Positions 31,427-40,200 of a stretch of 64,000 nt of DNA are shown here, piece by piece. Made by a program: the position numbers and the translations under genes. The notes under the pieces were generated by a model. It saw only the letters and a program-made list of their open reading frames with translations. It made no database searches and was not told the DNA's origin. The stretch spans positions 620,001-684,000 of the forward strand of contig NZ_WSEL01000009.1 of NCBI RefSeq assembly GCF_009758015.1, read 5' to 3'. This stretch comes from Ramlibacter pinisoli. Lineage in GTDB: Bacteria; Pseudomonadota; Gammaproteobacteria; Burkholderiales; Burkholderiaceae_C. Position 1 is the stretch's first letter, and each line of letters begins with the position of its first letter.

Positions 31427-32639
31427 GGGGTGTTGAGAGATGAGATTGTAGCAGAGGCGAAAGTCCGTTCCCGCGGGCCACCACCTGGCCACGTGCGAGC
31501 ACCAGATCCCGCACGGGTCGGCTGACCACGGCGTCGGCCGGCGTCTCGGCCTGAACCACCACCAGGTCGGCCACGCAGCCGGGCGCCAAGCCGTAGCCTT
31601 CGAAGCCGCAGACCGCCGCACCTCCGCTGGTGACGCACTCAAGGGCCGCGGCGATCTCGTCGTCGCGGCGCAGGTTGTTGCGCAGGCCGATCAGCATCGC
31701 GCGCTCGAGCATGTCGGGCCGGCCATAGGGCGTCCAGGTGTCGCGGATCCCATCGTTGCCGCCGGCCACCGGCACGCCAGCGGCCCGGCACGCCAGCAGC
31801 GACGGCACCGGCCTCGACGCGGTCCCGGTCGTGATCACCGCCACCTGCAGGCGGGCCATCCGGTCGAGCAGCGCGCCACGCACGCCCTCGGGCGCATCGC
31901 CGAGGCAGAAGGCATGGCTGATCGCCACCCGTCCCTGCAGGCCCTGCGCCTGCGTCCGGTCGAGGACGGCCTGCAGCGTCCGCACGCCCTCCTCGCCGGT
32001 CTCGTGCAGGTGGATGTCCAGCGGCACACCATGGCGGGTCGCGAGACCGAACAGGACGTCGAGCGAGCGCGCCGCATCGTGGTCGATTCCCTGCGGATCC
32101 AGCCCGCCCAGCACGTCGGTGCCCTGCTCCAGAGCCTCCCGCAGCAGGGCCTCGGTGCCGGGCCGCGAGAGCAGGCCCGACTGCGGGAACGCGACCACCT
32201 GCAGGTCGAGCACGTCGCGCAGCCGCTCGCGCGTGGCCAGCACGCCGCGCAGGTGCCGCAGGCCGGCATCGGTGTCGATGTCCACGTGGGTGCGGATGCG
32301 GGTCGTGCCCTGGGCCAGGAAAGCCAGCGCCAGTGCGAGCGACTGGGCCTCTGCGTCGTGCCCCGTGGCCGCGCGGAACCGCCGCTCGTTGTCGATGCGG
32401 TCGACCAGGCGGGCGCCGACCTCGTTGCGGTACCAGGGCAAGCCCCACAGCGTCTTGTCCAGGTGGGTATGCGACTCGACCAATCCGGGCAGCAGCAGGC
32501 CGCCGCCACCCTGCTCCACCACGGCGTCCGCAGGCGCCGCCAGGCCCGCACCGATTGCCGCGATGCGACCGTCCTGCACCAGCACGTCGACCGCAGCGCC
32601 ACCGAGCGGCCGGACGTCGCGCAGCAGCAGCGTGCCCAT
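31404..32639 (-). CDS. Amidohydrolase, cytosine-deaminase-like
   Basis: 411 residues. Metal-dependent amidohydrolase barrel. Metal ligands HTHLDKTLWG near the N-terminus, then THVDIDTDAGL, DIHLHETGEEG, ISHAFCLGD, and the Asp of GGNDGIRDTWTPYG; overall order and spacing resemble CodA/AtzC-type deaminases. The product could be a cytosine, isoguanine or triazine-type aminohydrolase; the substrate is not decidable here. The reading frame has no stop before tRNA-Val; it ends at a TAG inside the tRNA D loop, so the last residues (about QARSSAG) are encoded by tRNA sequence. Begins five bases after relA. Confidence 0.88.
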   Translation of the reverse strand: MGTLLLRDVRPLGGAAVDVLVQDGRIAAIGAGLAAPADAVVEQGGGGLLLPGLVESHTHLDKTLWGLPWYRNEVGARLVDRIDNERRFRAATGHDAEAQSLALALAFLAQGTTRIRTHVDIDTDAGLRHLRGVLATRERLRDVLDLQVVAFPQSGLLSRPGTEALLREALEQGTDVLGGLDPQGIDHDAARSLDVLFGLATRHGVPLDIHLHETGEEGVRTLQAVLDRTQAQGLQGRVAISHAFCLGDAPEGVRGALLDRMARLQVAVITTGTASRPVPSLLACRAAGVPVAGGNDGIRDTWTPYGRPDMLERAMLIGLRNNLRRDDEIAAALECVTSGGAAVCGFEGYGLAPGCVADLVVVQAETPADAVVSRPVRDLVLARGQVVARGNGLSPLLQSHLSTPQARSSAG

Positions 32640-32644
32640 GGCGG

Positions 32645-34849
32645 TCAGCGCCGGCGCGCCGAGCGGACGCCGGACACTTCGGCCACCACGCCCAGCACGC
32701 GCCCCAGGCGGGCCGAATCGGCGATCTCGACCGTGAACGTCATCCAGGCCGTGTCCTTGACGGTCTGCGTCTGCACGCCGATCACGTTCATCTTCTCCTT
32801 GGCGAACACCTCGGAGATGTCGCGCAATAGGCCTTGCCGGTCGGCCGCCTCGATCGACACGTCGACCGGGTAGACGGGACCGGTGCCGCCACGCGGGCTG
32901 CCCCATTCCACCTCGATCACCCGCTCGCCGTTGCGCGCCGCCATCTCGCGGAAGTTGCTGCAGTCGGTGCGGTGGACGCTCACGCCCTTGCCCCGGGTCA
33001 CGAAGCCGGCGATCTGGTCGGGAGGCGCGGGTTTGCAGCAGCGCGCCAGCTGGGTCATGAGCGAATCGACGCCCACCACCAGCACGCCGCCCTTGGGGTG
33101 CTTCTCCTGTGGCCTGGACTTCTTCAGCAGCAGGAACTCGTCCGGCGGCAACGGCGCCTCGGGCGGATGCAGCAGGGTCTCGATGTTGCGCAGCGAATAC
33201 TCGTCCTTGCCCACCACGAAGAACAGGTCGTCCGCGCTCTTGAACCCGAGCTGCGCCGCCAGGTCCACCTGCTTCATGGCCGTGCGGCCCTCGCGCTGCA
33301 GCAGCTTTTCCACCAGCTCGCGGCCGCGTGCCACCGTCTCGTGGCGCACCTGCTCGTTGAACCAGGCCCGCACCTTGGCCCGCGCCCGGCTGCTCGCCAG
33401 GAAGCCGAGGTCCGGGTTCAGCCAGTCGCGCGAGGGGCCGCCCTCCTTGGCCGTCACGATCTCCACCGTCTGCCCGTTCTGCAGCTGGGTGTTGAGGGGG
33501 ACCATGGCCCCGTCGACCCGGGCGCCGCGGCAGCGGTGGCCGAGGTTGGTGTGGACGCTGTACGCGAAGTCCACCGGCGTCGCTCCCTGCGGCAGCTCCA
33601 CGATGGCGGCGCCGGGCGTCAGCACGTAGATGCGGTCGTCGAACAGCCCCCGGGCCGCGCCGGCGAGGTCGCGTTCCCAGGCCAGCAGCTGGCGCAGCAC
33701 GGCGATCTTGGCGTCGTACTCGCCGGCCGCCGACACGCCGGCGTAGCCCTTGGACCCGGCCTCCTTGTAGGCCCAGTGGGCGGCCACGCCATGCTCCGCA
33801 TGCTCGTGCATGGCCTGGGTGCGGATCTGGATCTCGATCGGCCGTCCGCCCTCGTCGCGCACCACGGTGTGCAGCGACTGGTAGCCGTTGGGCTTGGGCT
33901 TGGCGATGTAGTCGTCGAACTCGGACGCGATCGGCTCGAACCGCTGGTGCACCCATGACAGCGCGGCGTAGCAGTCCCGCACCTCGTGGACGATGACCCG
34001 CAGCGCGCGCACGTCGAACACCTGCTCGAAGCCGAGCGACTTGCCGCGCATCTTCTTGACGATGCTGTAGATGTGCTTGGGACGGCCCTGCACCTGGGCC
34101 TCGATGCCCTGCCGCCGCAGCTCGTCCTGCAACCGCAGGCGCAGCTGCTCGACGTAGCCCTCGCGCTCGACCCGCTTCTCGTCCAGCAGGCGGGCGACCT
34201 GCTTGTAGGTGTCCGGCTCCAGGTAGCGGAAGGCCAGGTCCTCCATCTCCCACTTCAGCTGCCAGATGCCCAGGCGGTTGGCCAGCGGGGCGAACACGTG
34301 CAGGGACTCGCGCGCGATCGAGGGCGGCGCCGCCGATTTGTGGGCGGCGTGCCAGCGCAGCGTCTGCAGCCGCGACGCCAGCCGCAGCATCACCACTCGC
34401 AGGTCGCGCGAAAACGCCAGCAGCATCTTGCGCACGTTCTCGGTCTGCAGCCGCGGGTCGTCCACCGGCCGGCCGGCTTCCTCGGCCGAGCGGGTCTGGC
34501 GCTGCACCCGCACCAGGTCGTTGGTCTCCAGCGCAAGCGCGGCGTAGCTGTCGCCGAAGGCCTTGGTGATCACTTCCTGCGGACGGTTCAGGTGGGGGCA
34601 CGCATAGACCAGGTAGCTGGCCGCCTGCATCGCCTCCGAGCCTCCCATGGACTTCAGGATGCCGGCCACCGCGTCGGCGTGCTGCAGCGAGTTCTCGCCC
34701 GTGTCCAGGGTCTCGCCGGCGATGAAGGGCTCGGCGAACGACCGTGCCCGCGCGAGCGCGTTGGCCTGCTGGGGAAGCGTCTGTTCCGTCGCCGCGATCA
34801 GCTCCGGAACCGCGCCCCCCTCCAAGGGTTCGGCGGCCAGGCTCTTCAT
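32645..34849 (-). CDS. relA: GTP pyrophosphokinase RelA (stringent response)
   Basis: 734 residues. Makes (p)ppGpp from ATP and GTP/GDP on stalled ribosomes. The N-terminal HD region is degenerate (SYLVYACPHL in place of the HD catalytic motif), so it should lack hydrolase activity. The synthetase has FEQVFDVRALRVIV and IAKPKPNGYQSLHTVV; TGS domain (IYVLTPGAAIVELPQGATPV), zinc-finger/CC region (LARCCKPAPPD, HRTDCSNF) and C-terminal ACT domain follow. This is the RelA rather than the bifunctional SpoT type. ATG overlaps the upstream hydrolase stop (ATGA). Confidence 0.94.
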   Translation of the reverse strand: MKSLAAEPLEGGAVPELIAATEQTLPQQANALARARSFAEPFIAGETLDTGENSLQHADAVAGILKSMGGSEAMQAASYLVYACPHLNRPQEVITKAFGDSYAALALETNDLVRVQRQTRSAEEAGRPVDDPRLQTENVRKMLLAFSRDLRVVMLRLASRLQTLRWHAAHKSAAPPSIARESLHVFAPLANRLGIWQLKWEMEDLAFRYLEPDTYKQVARLLDEKRVEREGYVEQLRLRLQDELRRQGIEAQVQGRPKHIYSIVKKMRGKSLGFEQVFDVRALRVIVHEVRDCYAALSWVHQRFEPIASEFDDYIAKPKPNGYQSLHTVVRDEGGRPIEIQIRTQAMHEHAEHGVAAHWAYKEAGSKGYAGVSAAGEYDAKIAVLRQLLAWERDLAGAARGLFDDRIYVLTPGAAIVELPQGATPVDFAYSVHTNLGHRCRGARVDGAMVPLNTQLQNGQTVEIVTAKEGGPSRDWLNPDLGFLASSRARAKVRAWFNEQVRHETVARGRELVEKLLQREGRTAMKQVDLAAQLGFKSADDLFFVVGKDEYSLRNIETLLHPPEAPLPPDEFLLLKKSRPQEKHPKGGVLVVGVDSLMTQLARCCKPAPPDQIAGFVTRGKGVSVHRTDCSNFREMAARNGERVIEVEWGSPRGGTGPVYPVDVSIEAADRQGLLRDISEVFAKEKMNVIGVQTQTVKDTAWMTFTVEIADSARLGRVLGVVAEVSGVRSARRR

Positions 34850-35751
34850 GGTTCGAGCAGGAATGCGGTGGCGAGGTCGACCTGTCCGGGCACGACGAAG
34901 GTGGGCGCGTGGCCGACCCCCTCGATCTCGACCAGCCGCGCGTGCGGGCCGCGCTGGGTCATGGCCAGCGCCGTGTCGTGCGTCAGCAGGTCCGACCTGG
35001 CGCCACGCACCAGCAGCGTGCGGGCCTTCACGGCGTCGTACAGGGCCCAGAGCCCAGCCGCCCCTTGCAAGGCGGACTGCTCGGTCACCTCCCGGAACGG
35101 CACCGCGATCGCCGGGTCGTAGTGCAGCGTCCAGCCGCCACCGTCGAGCGGCCGCACCATGGGCGTCGACAGCGCCAGCCACTGCTCGGCGGTGTGGGCG
35201 CCGAAGCCGGCGGACACGGTCCACATGGCATGCGCGGCCTCCCCGACCGTTTCGAAGCGACCGGTCTGGCCCAGATAGCCGCCGATGCGCTGCAGCGCCT
35301 GCCACTGGATCACCGGTCCGACATCGTTGAGCACCAGCCGGCGCACTGGCGAGGGCAGCGACAGCTTCGGGCTCCCGGCCAGCCCCAGCCCGATGAGCCC
35401 GCCCATGCTGGAGCCGAACCACGACAGGTCGGCGATCGGCGCCTGCCGGTGCAGGGCCTCCAGGAGAACCACCATGTCGCCGACGTAGGTCGGCTGGACG
35501 TAGCCGCGGGGATCCTTCAGCCAGTCGCTGCGGCCGCGGCCCACCACGTCGGGGCAGACCACGCGGATCGGGTCGGGGCTGCGGTCCACCAGGGCCTGGG
35601 CCAGGACGTCGAAGTCGCGCCCCTGGCGCGACAGGCCGTGCACGCAGACGACCACCCGTCCGGCGGCGGCGTCGCCCCATTGCCAGTACGCCATGCGATG
35701 GCCGCCGGCGGCGTCCGGGCACGGTACGTAGTCGAGCGTAGGGGTGGGCAT
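34846..35751 (-). CDS. Alpha/beta hydrolase
   Basis: 301 residues. Alpha/beta-hydrolase fold: oxyanion strand VVVCVHGLSRQGRDFD, nucleophile Ser in WFGSSMGGLIGLGLAG, acid Asp near RGARSDLLTHD, and catalytic His in EIEGVGHAPTFV. No signal peptide. Start ATG at 35751 (MPTPTLDYVPCP). Substrate not evident; translationally coupled to relA downstream. The 91-base gap to the divergent bdhA should hold both promoters. Confidence 0.88.
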   Translation of the reverse strand: MPTPTLDYVPCPDAAGGHRMAYWQWGDAAAGRVVVCVHGLSRQGRDFDVLAQALVDRSPDPIRVVCPDVVGRGRSDWLKDPRGYVQPTYVGDMVVLLEALHRQAPIADLSWFGSSMGGLIGLGLAGSPKLSLPSPVRRLVLNDVGPVIQWQALQRIGGYLGQTGRFETVGEAAHAMWTVSAGFGAHTAEQWLALSTPMVRPLDGGGWTLHYDPAIAVPFREVTEQSALQGAAGLWALYDAVKARTLLVRGARSDLLTHDTALAMTQRGPHARLVEIEGVGHAPTFVVPGQVDLATAFLLEP

Positions 35752-35842
35752 GGAAAATGTGTCCGATACTTCGCGCGTTCCGGCGGGGGCAACCCCTGCC
35801 GGCGGCATCCGCATCGTACCAACCACCCACGGAGATCGTCCC

Positions 35843-36613
35843 ATGCTCAAAGGGAAAACCGCCCTCGTCACCGGCTCCACCAGCGGCATCGGGCTGGGCA
35901 TCGCCAAGTCGCTGGCCGCCCAGGGCGCCAACATCGTGCTCAATGGATTCGGCGACGTCGAAGGCCCCAAGGCCGAGGTTGCCAGGCTCGGCGTCAAGGT
36001 CGGCTACCACGGCGCCGACATGGGCAAGCCGGCCGACATCGAGGCCATGATGGCCTACGCCGCCTCCACGTTCGGCCAGGTCGACATCCTCGTGAACAAC
36101 GCCGGGATTCAGCACGTCGCCAAGGTCGAGGACTTTCCGCCCGACCGCTGGGATGCCGTCATCGCCATCAACCTGTCGAGCGCCTTCCACGCCACGCGGC
36201 TCGCGCTGCCCGCCATGAAGAAGGCCAACTGGGGCCGCATCATCAACGTCGCCTCGGTGCACGGCCTGGTGGCCTCGGCCGAAAAGGTGGCCTACGTCGC
36301 CGCCAAGCACGGCATCGTCGGCATGACCAAGGTGGTGGCGCTGGAGACGGCCACCTCCGGCGTCACCTGCAACGCCATCTGCCCCGGCTGGGTGCTCACG
36401 CCCCTGGTGCAGAAGCAGGTCGATGCCAAGGCCGCCGCCAACGGCTGGAGCAACGAGGAGGCCACGCGCCAGCTGCTCGGCGAGAAGGAGCCCTCGATGC
36501 AGTTCACCACGCCCGAGGAGCTCGGCGAGCTGGCGGTCTTCTTCTGCTCTCCGGCCGCCAACAACGTGCGCGGCGTGGCCTGGAACATGGACGGCGGCTG
36601 GGCCGCGCAGTAA
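35843..36613 (+). CDS. bdhA: 3-hydroxybutyrate dehydrogenase (SDR)
   Basis: 256 residues. NAD-dependent SDR that interconverts 3-hydroxybutyrate and acetoacetate. Cofactor loop TALVTGSTSGIGLGIAKSL, DILVNNAGIQHV with the Gln-His typical of BDH, catalytic Ser in INVASVHGLVAS, YVAAKHG, and the BDH signature ICPGWVLTPLVQKQ; it ends GVAWNMDGGWAAQ. Start ATG with GGAG eight bases upstream. Likely mobilises PHB-derived 3-hydroxybutyrate, in keeping with phaR nearby. Confidence 0.95.
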   Translation: MLKGKTALVTGSTSGIGLGIAKSLAAQGANIVLNGFGDVEGPKAEVARLGVKVGYHGADMGKPADIEAMMAYAASTFGQVDILVNNAGIQHVAKVEDFPPDRWDAVIAINLSSAFHATRLALPAMKKANWGRIINVASVHGLVASAEKVAYVAAKHGIVGMTKVVALETATSGVTCNAICPGWVLTPLVQKQVDAKAAANGWSNEEATRQLLGEKEPSMQFTTPEELGELAVFFCSPAANNVRGVAWNMDGGWAAQ

Positions 36614-36619
36614 GCCGGT

Positions 36620-37432
36620 TCAGGCCAGCGCCAGCGTGCGGGTCGAGGCGGCCGTGAAGGCCCCCGCCCGCTCGTCGTAGTCCCAGCGCTCCAGGAGGCA
36701 GTGGCGCCGTTCGGCGCCGCGGTGCTGCCGCCATTCGATGAAGTTGACGGAGTTCGAGGTGCCGTGCCGCACCCGTGACGACACGGCCGTGCCCGCCTGC
36801 ACGCACCACATCGCCCGCGGCGTCGGGGTCTCGCGCGCCGCCAGGTCCAGCACGTAGGGCAGATGGATGTGCCCGCCCAGCACCAGATCGGCGCCGGCTG
36901 CCGACCACGCCTGCAGCGCCGGCTCGGCCTCGCGCAACCGGTCGTGCACGTCCTCCGGCCGGCCGACTTCGGCCGGCTGGTGCGTCACGACGACCCGCAA
37001 CTGGCCGCCGCGCGCCTGGCGCAGCCGGTTGGCTACCCGGGCGGCCTGCACCGGCGACACCGCGCCGTTCTTGTGCATCGAGGCGCGCGTGGTGTTCACG
37101 CCGATGAGGAGGAACGCGTCGGTCTCGAGCACGGGCTCCAGCGTCGGGCCGAATGCATCGAGGTAACGGACGTAGGGCCGGAACAGCCGGGCAGCGACGT
37201 CGAACAGCGGGATGTCGTGGTTGCCGGGCAGCGCCAGCATCCGCGCAATGCCCAGGTCGCGGCAGAACTGCCGGGCCGCCTCGAACTGGGACACCTGGGC
37301 GCGCTGGGTGATGTCGCCGCTGAACACCAGCACGTCGGGGCGCCGCTGGTGCGCCAGCGCCAGCAGCGCCTGCACCACGTGCGGCAGTTCGGTGCCGAAG
37401 TGGGTGTCCGACAGGTGCAGCAGCAGGCTCAC
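36620..37432 (-). CDS. Metallophosphoesterase
   Basis: 270 residues. Calcineurin-like phosphoesterase with all metal motifs: HLSDTHFG, FSGDITQ, LPGNHDIP, VVVTHQP and GGHIHLPY. The order and spacing resemble class III cyclic-nucleotide phosphodiesterases (CpdA-like) but the substrate is not certain. GTG start overlaps the stop of the lipid-kinase gene (GTGA), so the two are co-translated; its 3' end is six bases from the convergent bdhA. Confidence 0.9.
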   Translation of the reverse strand: MSLLLHLSDTHFGTELPHVVQALLALAHQRRPDVLVFSGDITQRAQVSQFEAARQFCRDLGIARMLALPGNHDIPLFDVAARLFRPYVRYLDAFGPTLEPVLETDAFLLIGVNTTRASMHKNGAVSPVQAARVANRLRQARGGQLRVVVTHQPAEVGRPEDVHDRLREAEPALQAWSAAGADLVLGGHIHLPYVLDLAARETPTPRAMWCVQAGTAVSSRVRHGTSNSVNFIEWRQHRGAERRHCLLERWDYDERAGAFTAASTRTLALA

Positions 37433-38412
37433 GCCACGGGTACCCGGTCCTCGTCGCGCGGCACCATCAGCAGCAACGGGCGCGATGCGACCGAAAACCG
37501 CAGCGGCGGTGCCATCACGCCGACTTCGCCGTCCGCGGCCAGCTTGAGCTTGCGCATGCCCACCACCTTCACGGTGAGCGAACGGAACGCGAAGCTGTCC
37601 ACCTGCTCGGCCTCGCCCAGCCGGCCGATCGCGCCGCGCAGCATCAGCAGCACCATGCGCCCGGTGCCGATGGGTCGGGCCATGACCGCCGCGAGTTCGC
37701 CCTCCCCGACCCGGGCCACTACCTCGGCCGGCAGGCCGATGCGCTCGAGCTGCAGGCGGTTGTTGCCGACGAACAGGGTCGGCGTGCGCACCACGACCGC
37801 CTGGCCGTCGCGCTCGAATTCCAGCGTCAGCTGCCGACGCCATTCGAAGATGGTCACCAGGCCGGCCAGCACCGCCACCCAGCGGCGGCGCCCGAACTGC
37901 TGCTTGAAGACCTCCCGGTCCTCCAGCAACTGCGGATAGAGCCCGACACTGGCGTTCACCAGGAACAGCCGGCCATTGACCTCGCCCACCGCCACCGGAC
38001 GGGGCCGTGCCCGCAGCAGCATGCGGGCCGCCTGCTCCAGGTCCTGCGCGATGCCGTGGTCGCGGCCGAACAGGTTGAAGGTGCCTTGCGGCAGGACGCC
38101 GAGCGCGCAGCCGGCCCGCCACGCCGCCTGGGCCACCGTGTTGATGGTGCCGTCGCCGCCGACGGCGACGATCACGCCCTTGCGGCCCCGCGCTTCCTCG
38201 GCGGCACGCCGGCTCGCCTCCTCCAGGTCACCCGGCCCGTCGACGTCGATGAACCGGAAGGCACGGCCTTGCTCACGGAACACCGTAGCCAGCGCCTCGC
38301 GCCGGGCCTGGCCATCCTGTGCGCCCGAACCCGGGTTGGACACCACCAACAGTTCGGGTACCTGGCCCGCCACGGTGTCGGCGGAAATGTCGTCGGCTTG
38401 CGCGGCCTGCAT
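37429..38412 (-). CDS. Diacylglycerol kinase-like lipid kinase
   Basis: 327 residues. DAGK catalytic domain: LLVVSNPGSGAQDG at the N-terminus, the nucleotide loop VIVAVGGDGTINTVAQA, and LGVLPQGTFNLFGRDHG. The C-terminal half is the beta-rich YegS/DgkB domain. It phosphorylates a lipid such as diacylglycerol; the exact substrate is not known. No membrane helix is seen. Confidence 0.88.
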   Translation of the reverse strand: MQAAQADDISADTVAGQVPELLVVSNPGSGAQDGQARREALATVFREQGRAFRFIDVDGPGDLEEASRRAAEEARGRKGVIVAVGGDGTINTVAQAAWRAGCALGVLPQGTFNLFGRDHGIAQDLEQAARMLLRARPRPVAVGEVNGRLFLVNASVGLYPQLLEDREVFKQQFGRRRWVAVLAGLVTIFEWRRQLTLEFERDGQAVVVRTPTLFVGNNRLQLERIGLPAEVVARVGEGELAAVMARPIGTGRMVLLMLRGAIGRLGEAEQVDSFAFRSLTVKVVGMRKLKLAADGEVGVMAPPLRFSVASRPLLLMVPRDEDRVPVA

Positions 38413-38467
38413 CCGGCCCAGCTTAGGAGGGCCGGGTGGTGGCTCCGTGTCGGACGGCGGCGTGACC

Positions 38468-39175
38468 TCAGCGCAACTGGACGGAACCGGAGACGTTGAC
38501 GACCACGTTGGCCTTGCCCGCCTCGAGCGGCACCGGGGCGTCGCCGGCCGCCTTGGCCTCCATCGCCATCACGCGCGGGCGCGGCGGCAGGCCCTGGTCC
38601 AGCGCCTGGACGGAGACTTCGCGCAGGGTGTACGCCGGAAAGCCGAAGCCCTTGGCCAGCTCCGCCGCGCGAGCACGGAAGGCCGACACGGCCTGGCCCT
38701 GCGCCTCACGTTCCGCCGCCTCGCGCGCAGGACGGCTCAGCCGGAAGCTCGACGACGACACGGCCATGCCCGGCAGGCGACCGGCCAGTTGCCCCATGCG
38801 CGCGAAGTCCGTGCCTTCGAGGATGAGCTCGGCCGTGCCCTGCCAGGCGCTGATGCGCCCATCGCGGCCATGGCGCGGACCCACGGTGAAGGCTCCGGTG
38901 CGCACGTCCAGCTGGCCCGGCTGCGCCGAGCGGCGGGCATCGGCCAGCGCCGCCTCCAGCACCGCCTTCAACTGCGACTGCACCTGCGCGGCATCGCTGC
39001 CCTCGCGGGTGGCCTGCAACTGCAGGACCAGGAGGTCCTGCGGGACTTCGACGGTCGCGCTGGCGGCCAGCTGCACGACGTTTTCGGGGACCGGCAGCAC
39101 CTGCGCGGCGGCCCAGGAGGCGGTGGTGGCGAGGCAGGCCGCGAGGGCCAGGGGACGGGTGATTCGACGCATCAT
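38468..39175 (-). CDS. SIMPL (DUF541) domain periplasmic protein
   Basis: 235 residues. Signal peptide about residues 1-24 (PLALAACLATTASWAAAQ), then a DUF541/SIMPL domain: VQLAASATVEVPQDLLVLQL, a helix of about 35 residues, GAFTVGPRHG, and the C-terminal KANVVVNVSGSVQLR. Proteins of this family are periplasmic, sometimes linked to oxidative-stress tolerance, with unclear mechanism. Two adjacent ATG codons open the frame (39175 and 39172). It diverges from ompR. Confidence 0.88.
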   Translation of the reverse strand: MMRRITRPLALAACLATTASWAAAQVLPVPENVVQLAASATVEVPQDLLVLQLQATREGSDAAQVQSQLKAVLEAALADARRSAQPGQLDVRTGAFTVGPRHGRDGRISAWQGTAELILEGTDFARMGQLAGRLPGMAVSSSSFRLSRPAREAAEREAQGQAVSAFRARAAELAKGFGFPAYTLREVSVQALDQGLPPRPRVMAMEAKAAGDAPVPLEAGKANVVVNVSGSVQLR

Positions 39176-39247
39176 GGCAGTGTCAACGGGCGGCCCAGCG
39201 CGGCCGTGGACCGCGGCCAAGTGATCCGGTCCCAGCTGCCGCAACTT

Positions 39248-39323
39248 CTGTAACAGTGTGTCAGAGCTCCCGGGGATTCCCGCACGGTTGCTGGCAGCCT
39301 CCTTCAGAATCGGCGCTGTTACA
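39248..39323. promoter_or_regulatory. Inverted repeat upstream of ompR
   Basis: TGTAACAG (39249-39256) and CTGTTACA (39316-39323) are perfect inverted copies, 59 bases apart, in the ompR/SIMPL intergenic gap (39176-39340). The second lies just before AT-rich AATACGTTTGG and 17 bases before the ompR ATG. The 8-mers resemble half-sites of OmpR-family regulators; autoregulation is a guess. Confidence 0.4.
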
Positions 39324-39340
39324 AATACGTTTGGACCAAC

Positions 39341-40072
39341 ATGACACAAGCTGCAGCCCGCACTGACAAGATCCTCGTGGTCGATGACGATGCGCGCATC
39401 CGCGACCTGCTCAGGCGGTACCTGACCCAGGAAGGCTTCGAGGTCATCCTGGCCGAGGACGGAAAGGCGCTCAACCGCCTGATGCTGCGGGAGACCGCCG
39501 ACCTCATCGTTCTCGATCTCATGATGCCGGGCGAGGATGGGCTGTCCATCTGCCGCCGGCTGCGGGCCGCCAACGACCGCACCCCCATCATCATGCTCAC
39601 GGCCAAGGGCGAGGACGTGGACCGCATCGTCGGCCTCGAGGTCGGCGCCGACGACTACCTCGGCAAACCGTTCAACCCGCGCGAGCTGCTGGCCCGGGTG
39701 CACGCGGTGCTGCGCCGCCGCCCCGCGCAGGAAGCCCCGGGCGCGCCGTCCAGCGAGAACGAGGTGGTCACCTTCGGCCCCTTCGCCTTCGACCTCGGCG
39801 CGCGCACCTTGCGCAAGAACGGCGACGAGCTGCCGCTCACCACGGGTGAGTTCGCGATGCTCAAGGCGCTGGTGCGCCACCCGCGCCAGCCCCTGTCGCG
39901 CGAGAAGCTTGCGCAGCTGGCCCGCGGCCGCGAGTTCGAGCCGTTCGACCGCAGCCTGGACGTGCAGGTGTCGCGCCTGCGCAAGCTGGTCGAGCTCGAT
40001 CCGGCTTCGCCCCGCTACATCCAGACGGTCTGGGGCGTGGGTTACGTGTTCGTACCGGACGGCGCGGGTTGA
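39341..40072 (+). CDS. ompR: OmpR family response regulator
   Basis: 243 residues. Receiver domain 1-125 with acidic pocket VVDDDARIRD, phosphoacceptor Asp59 in IVLDLMMPGEDG, Thr in MLTAKG and Lys in YLGKPFNPREL; winged-helix DNA-binding domain 145-240 with LTTGEFAMLKALVRHPRQ and RYIQTVWGVGYVFVPDG. The overall sequence is that of OmpR, the osmotic/envelope regulator, and the cognate EnvZ-type kinase follows 128 bases downstream. Confidence 0.95.
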   Translation: MTQAAARTDKILVVDDDARIRDLLRRYLTQEGFEVILAEDGKALNRLMLRETADLIVLDLMMPGEDGLSICRRLRAANDRTPIIMLTAKGEDVDRIVGLEVGADDYLGKPFNPRELLARVHAVLRRRPAQEAPGAPSSENEVVTFGPFAFDLGARTLRKNGDELPLTTGEFAMLKALVRHPRQPLSREKLAQLARGREFEPFDRSLDVQVSRLRKLVELDPASPRYIQTVWGVGYVFVPDGAG

Positions 40073-40105
40073 TCCTGCTGCGCTCGCAGCGCGGCAATGC
40101 CAGAA

Positions 40106-40157
40106 TCAAGATCGCCGCCGCCGTCGTCCAGTCAAGATCGCCGCCGCCGTCGTCCAG
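40106..40157. repeat. Perfect 26-bp tandem duplication between ompR and envZ
   Basis: The 26 bases starting TCAAGATCGCCGCCGCCGTC occur twice in direct succession (40106-40131 and 40132-40157) with no mismatch, immediately before AGGAGG. Since 26 is not a multiple of three, any frame crossing it is shifted between copies, which argues that it is untranslated leader of envZ. Confidence 0.9.
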
Positions 40158-40200
40158 AGGAGGAGACGGCAGGCCGCAACCGGCCGCAAGAAGTGAAGCC

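Noticed and set aside
32645..34849. The RelA/SpoT homologue as a bifunctional SpoT with hydrolase activity.
   Set aside because: The HD catalytic residues are absent (SYLVYACPHL), and synthetase-domain sequence is of the RelA type.
40069..40200. Longer envZ start at TTG 40069.
   Set aside because: It would translate the 26-bp tandem duplication in two different frames, giving a meaningless Arg/Ser/Pro extension; ATG 40201 is preceded by a GA-rich site and gives a normal EnvZ N-terminus.
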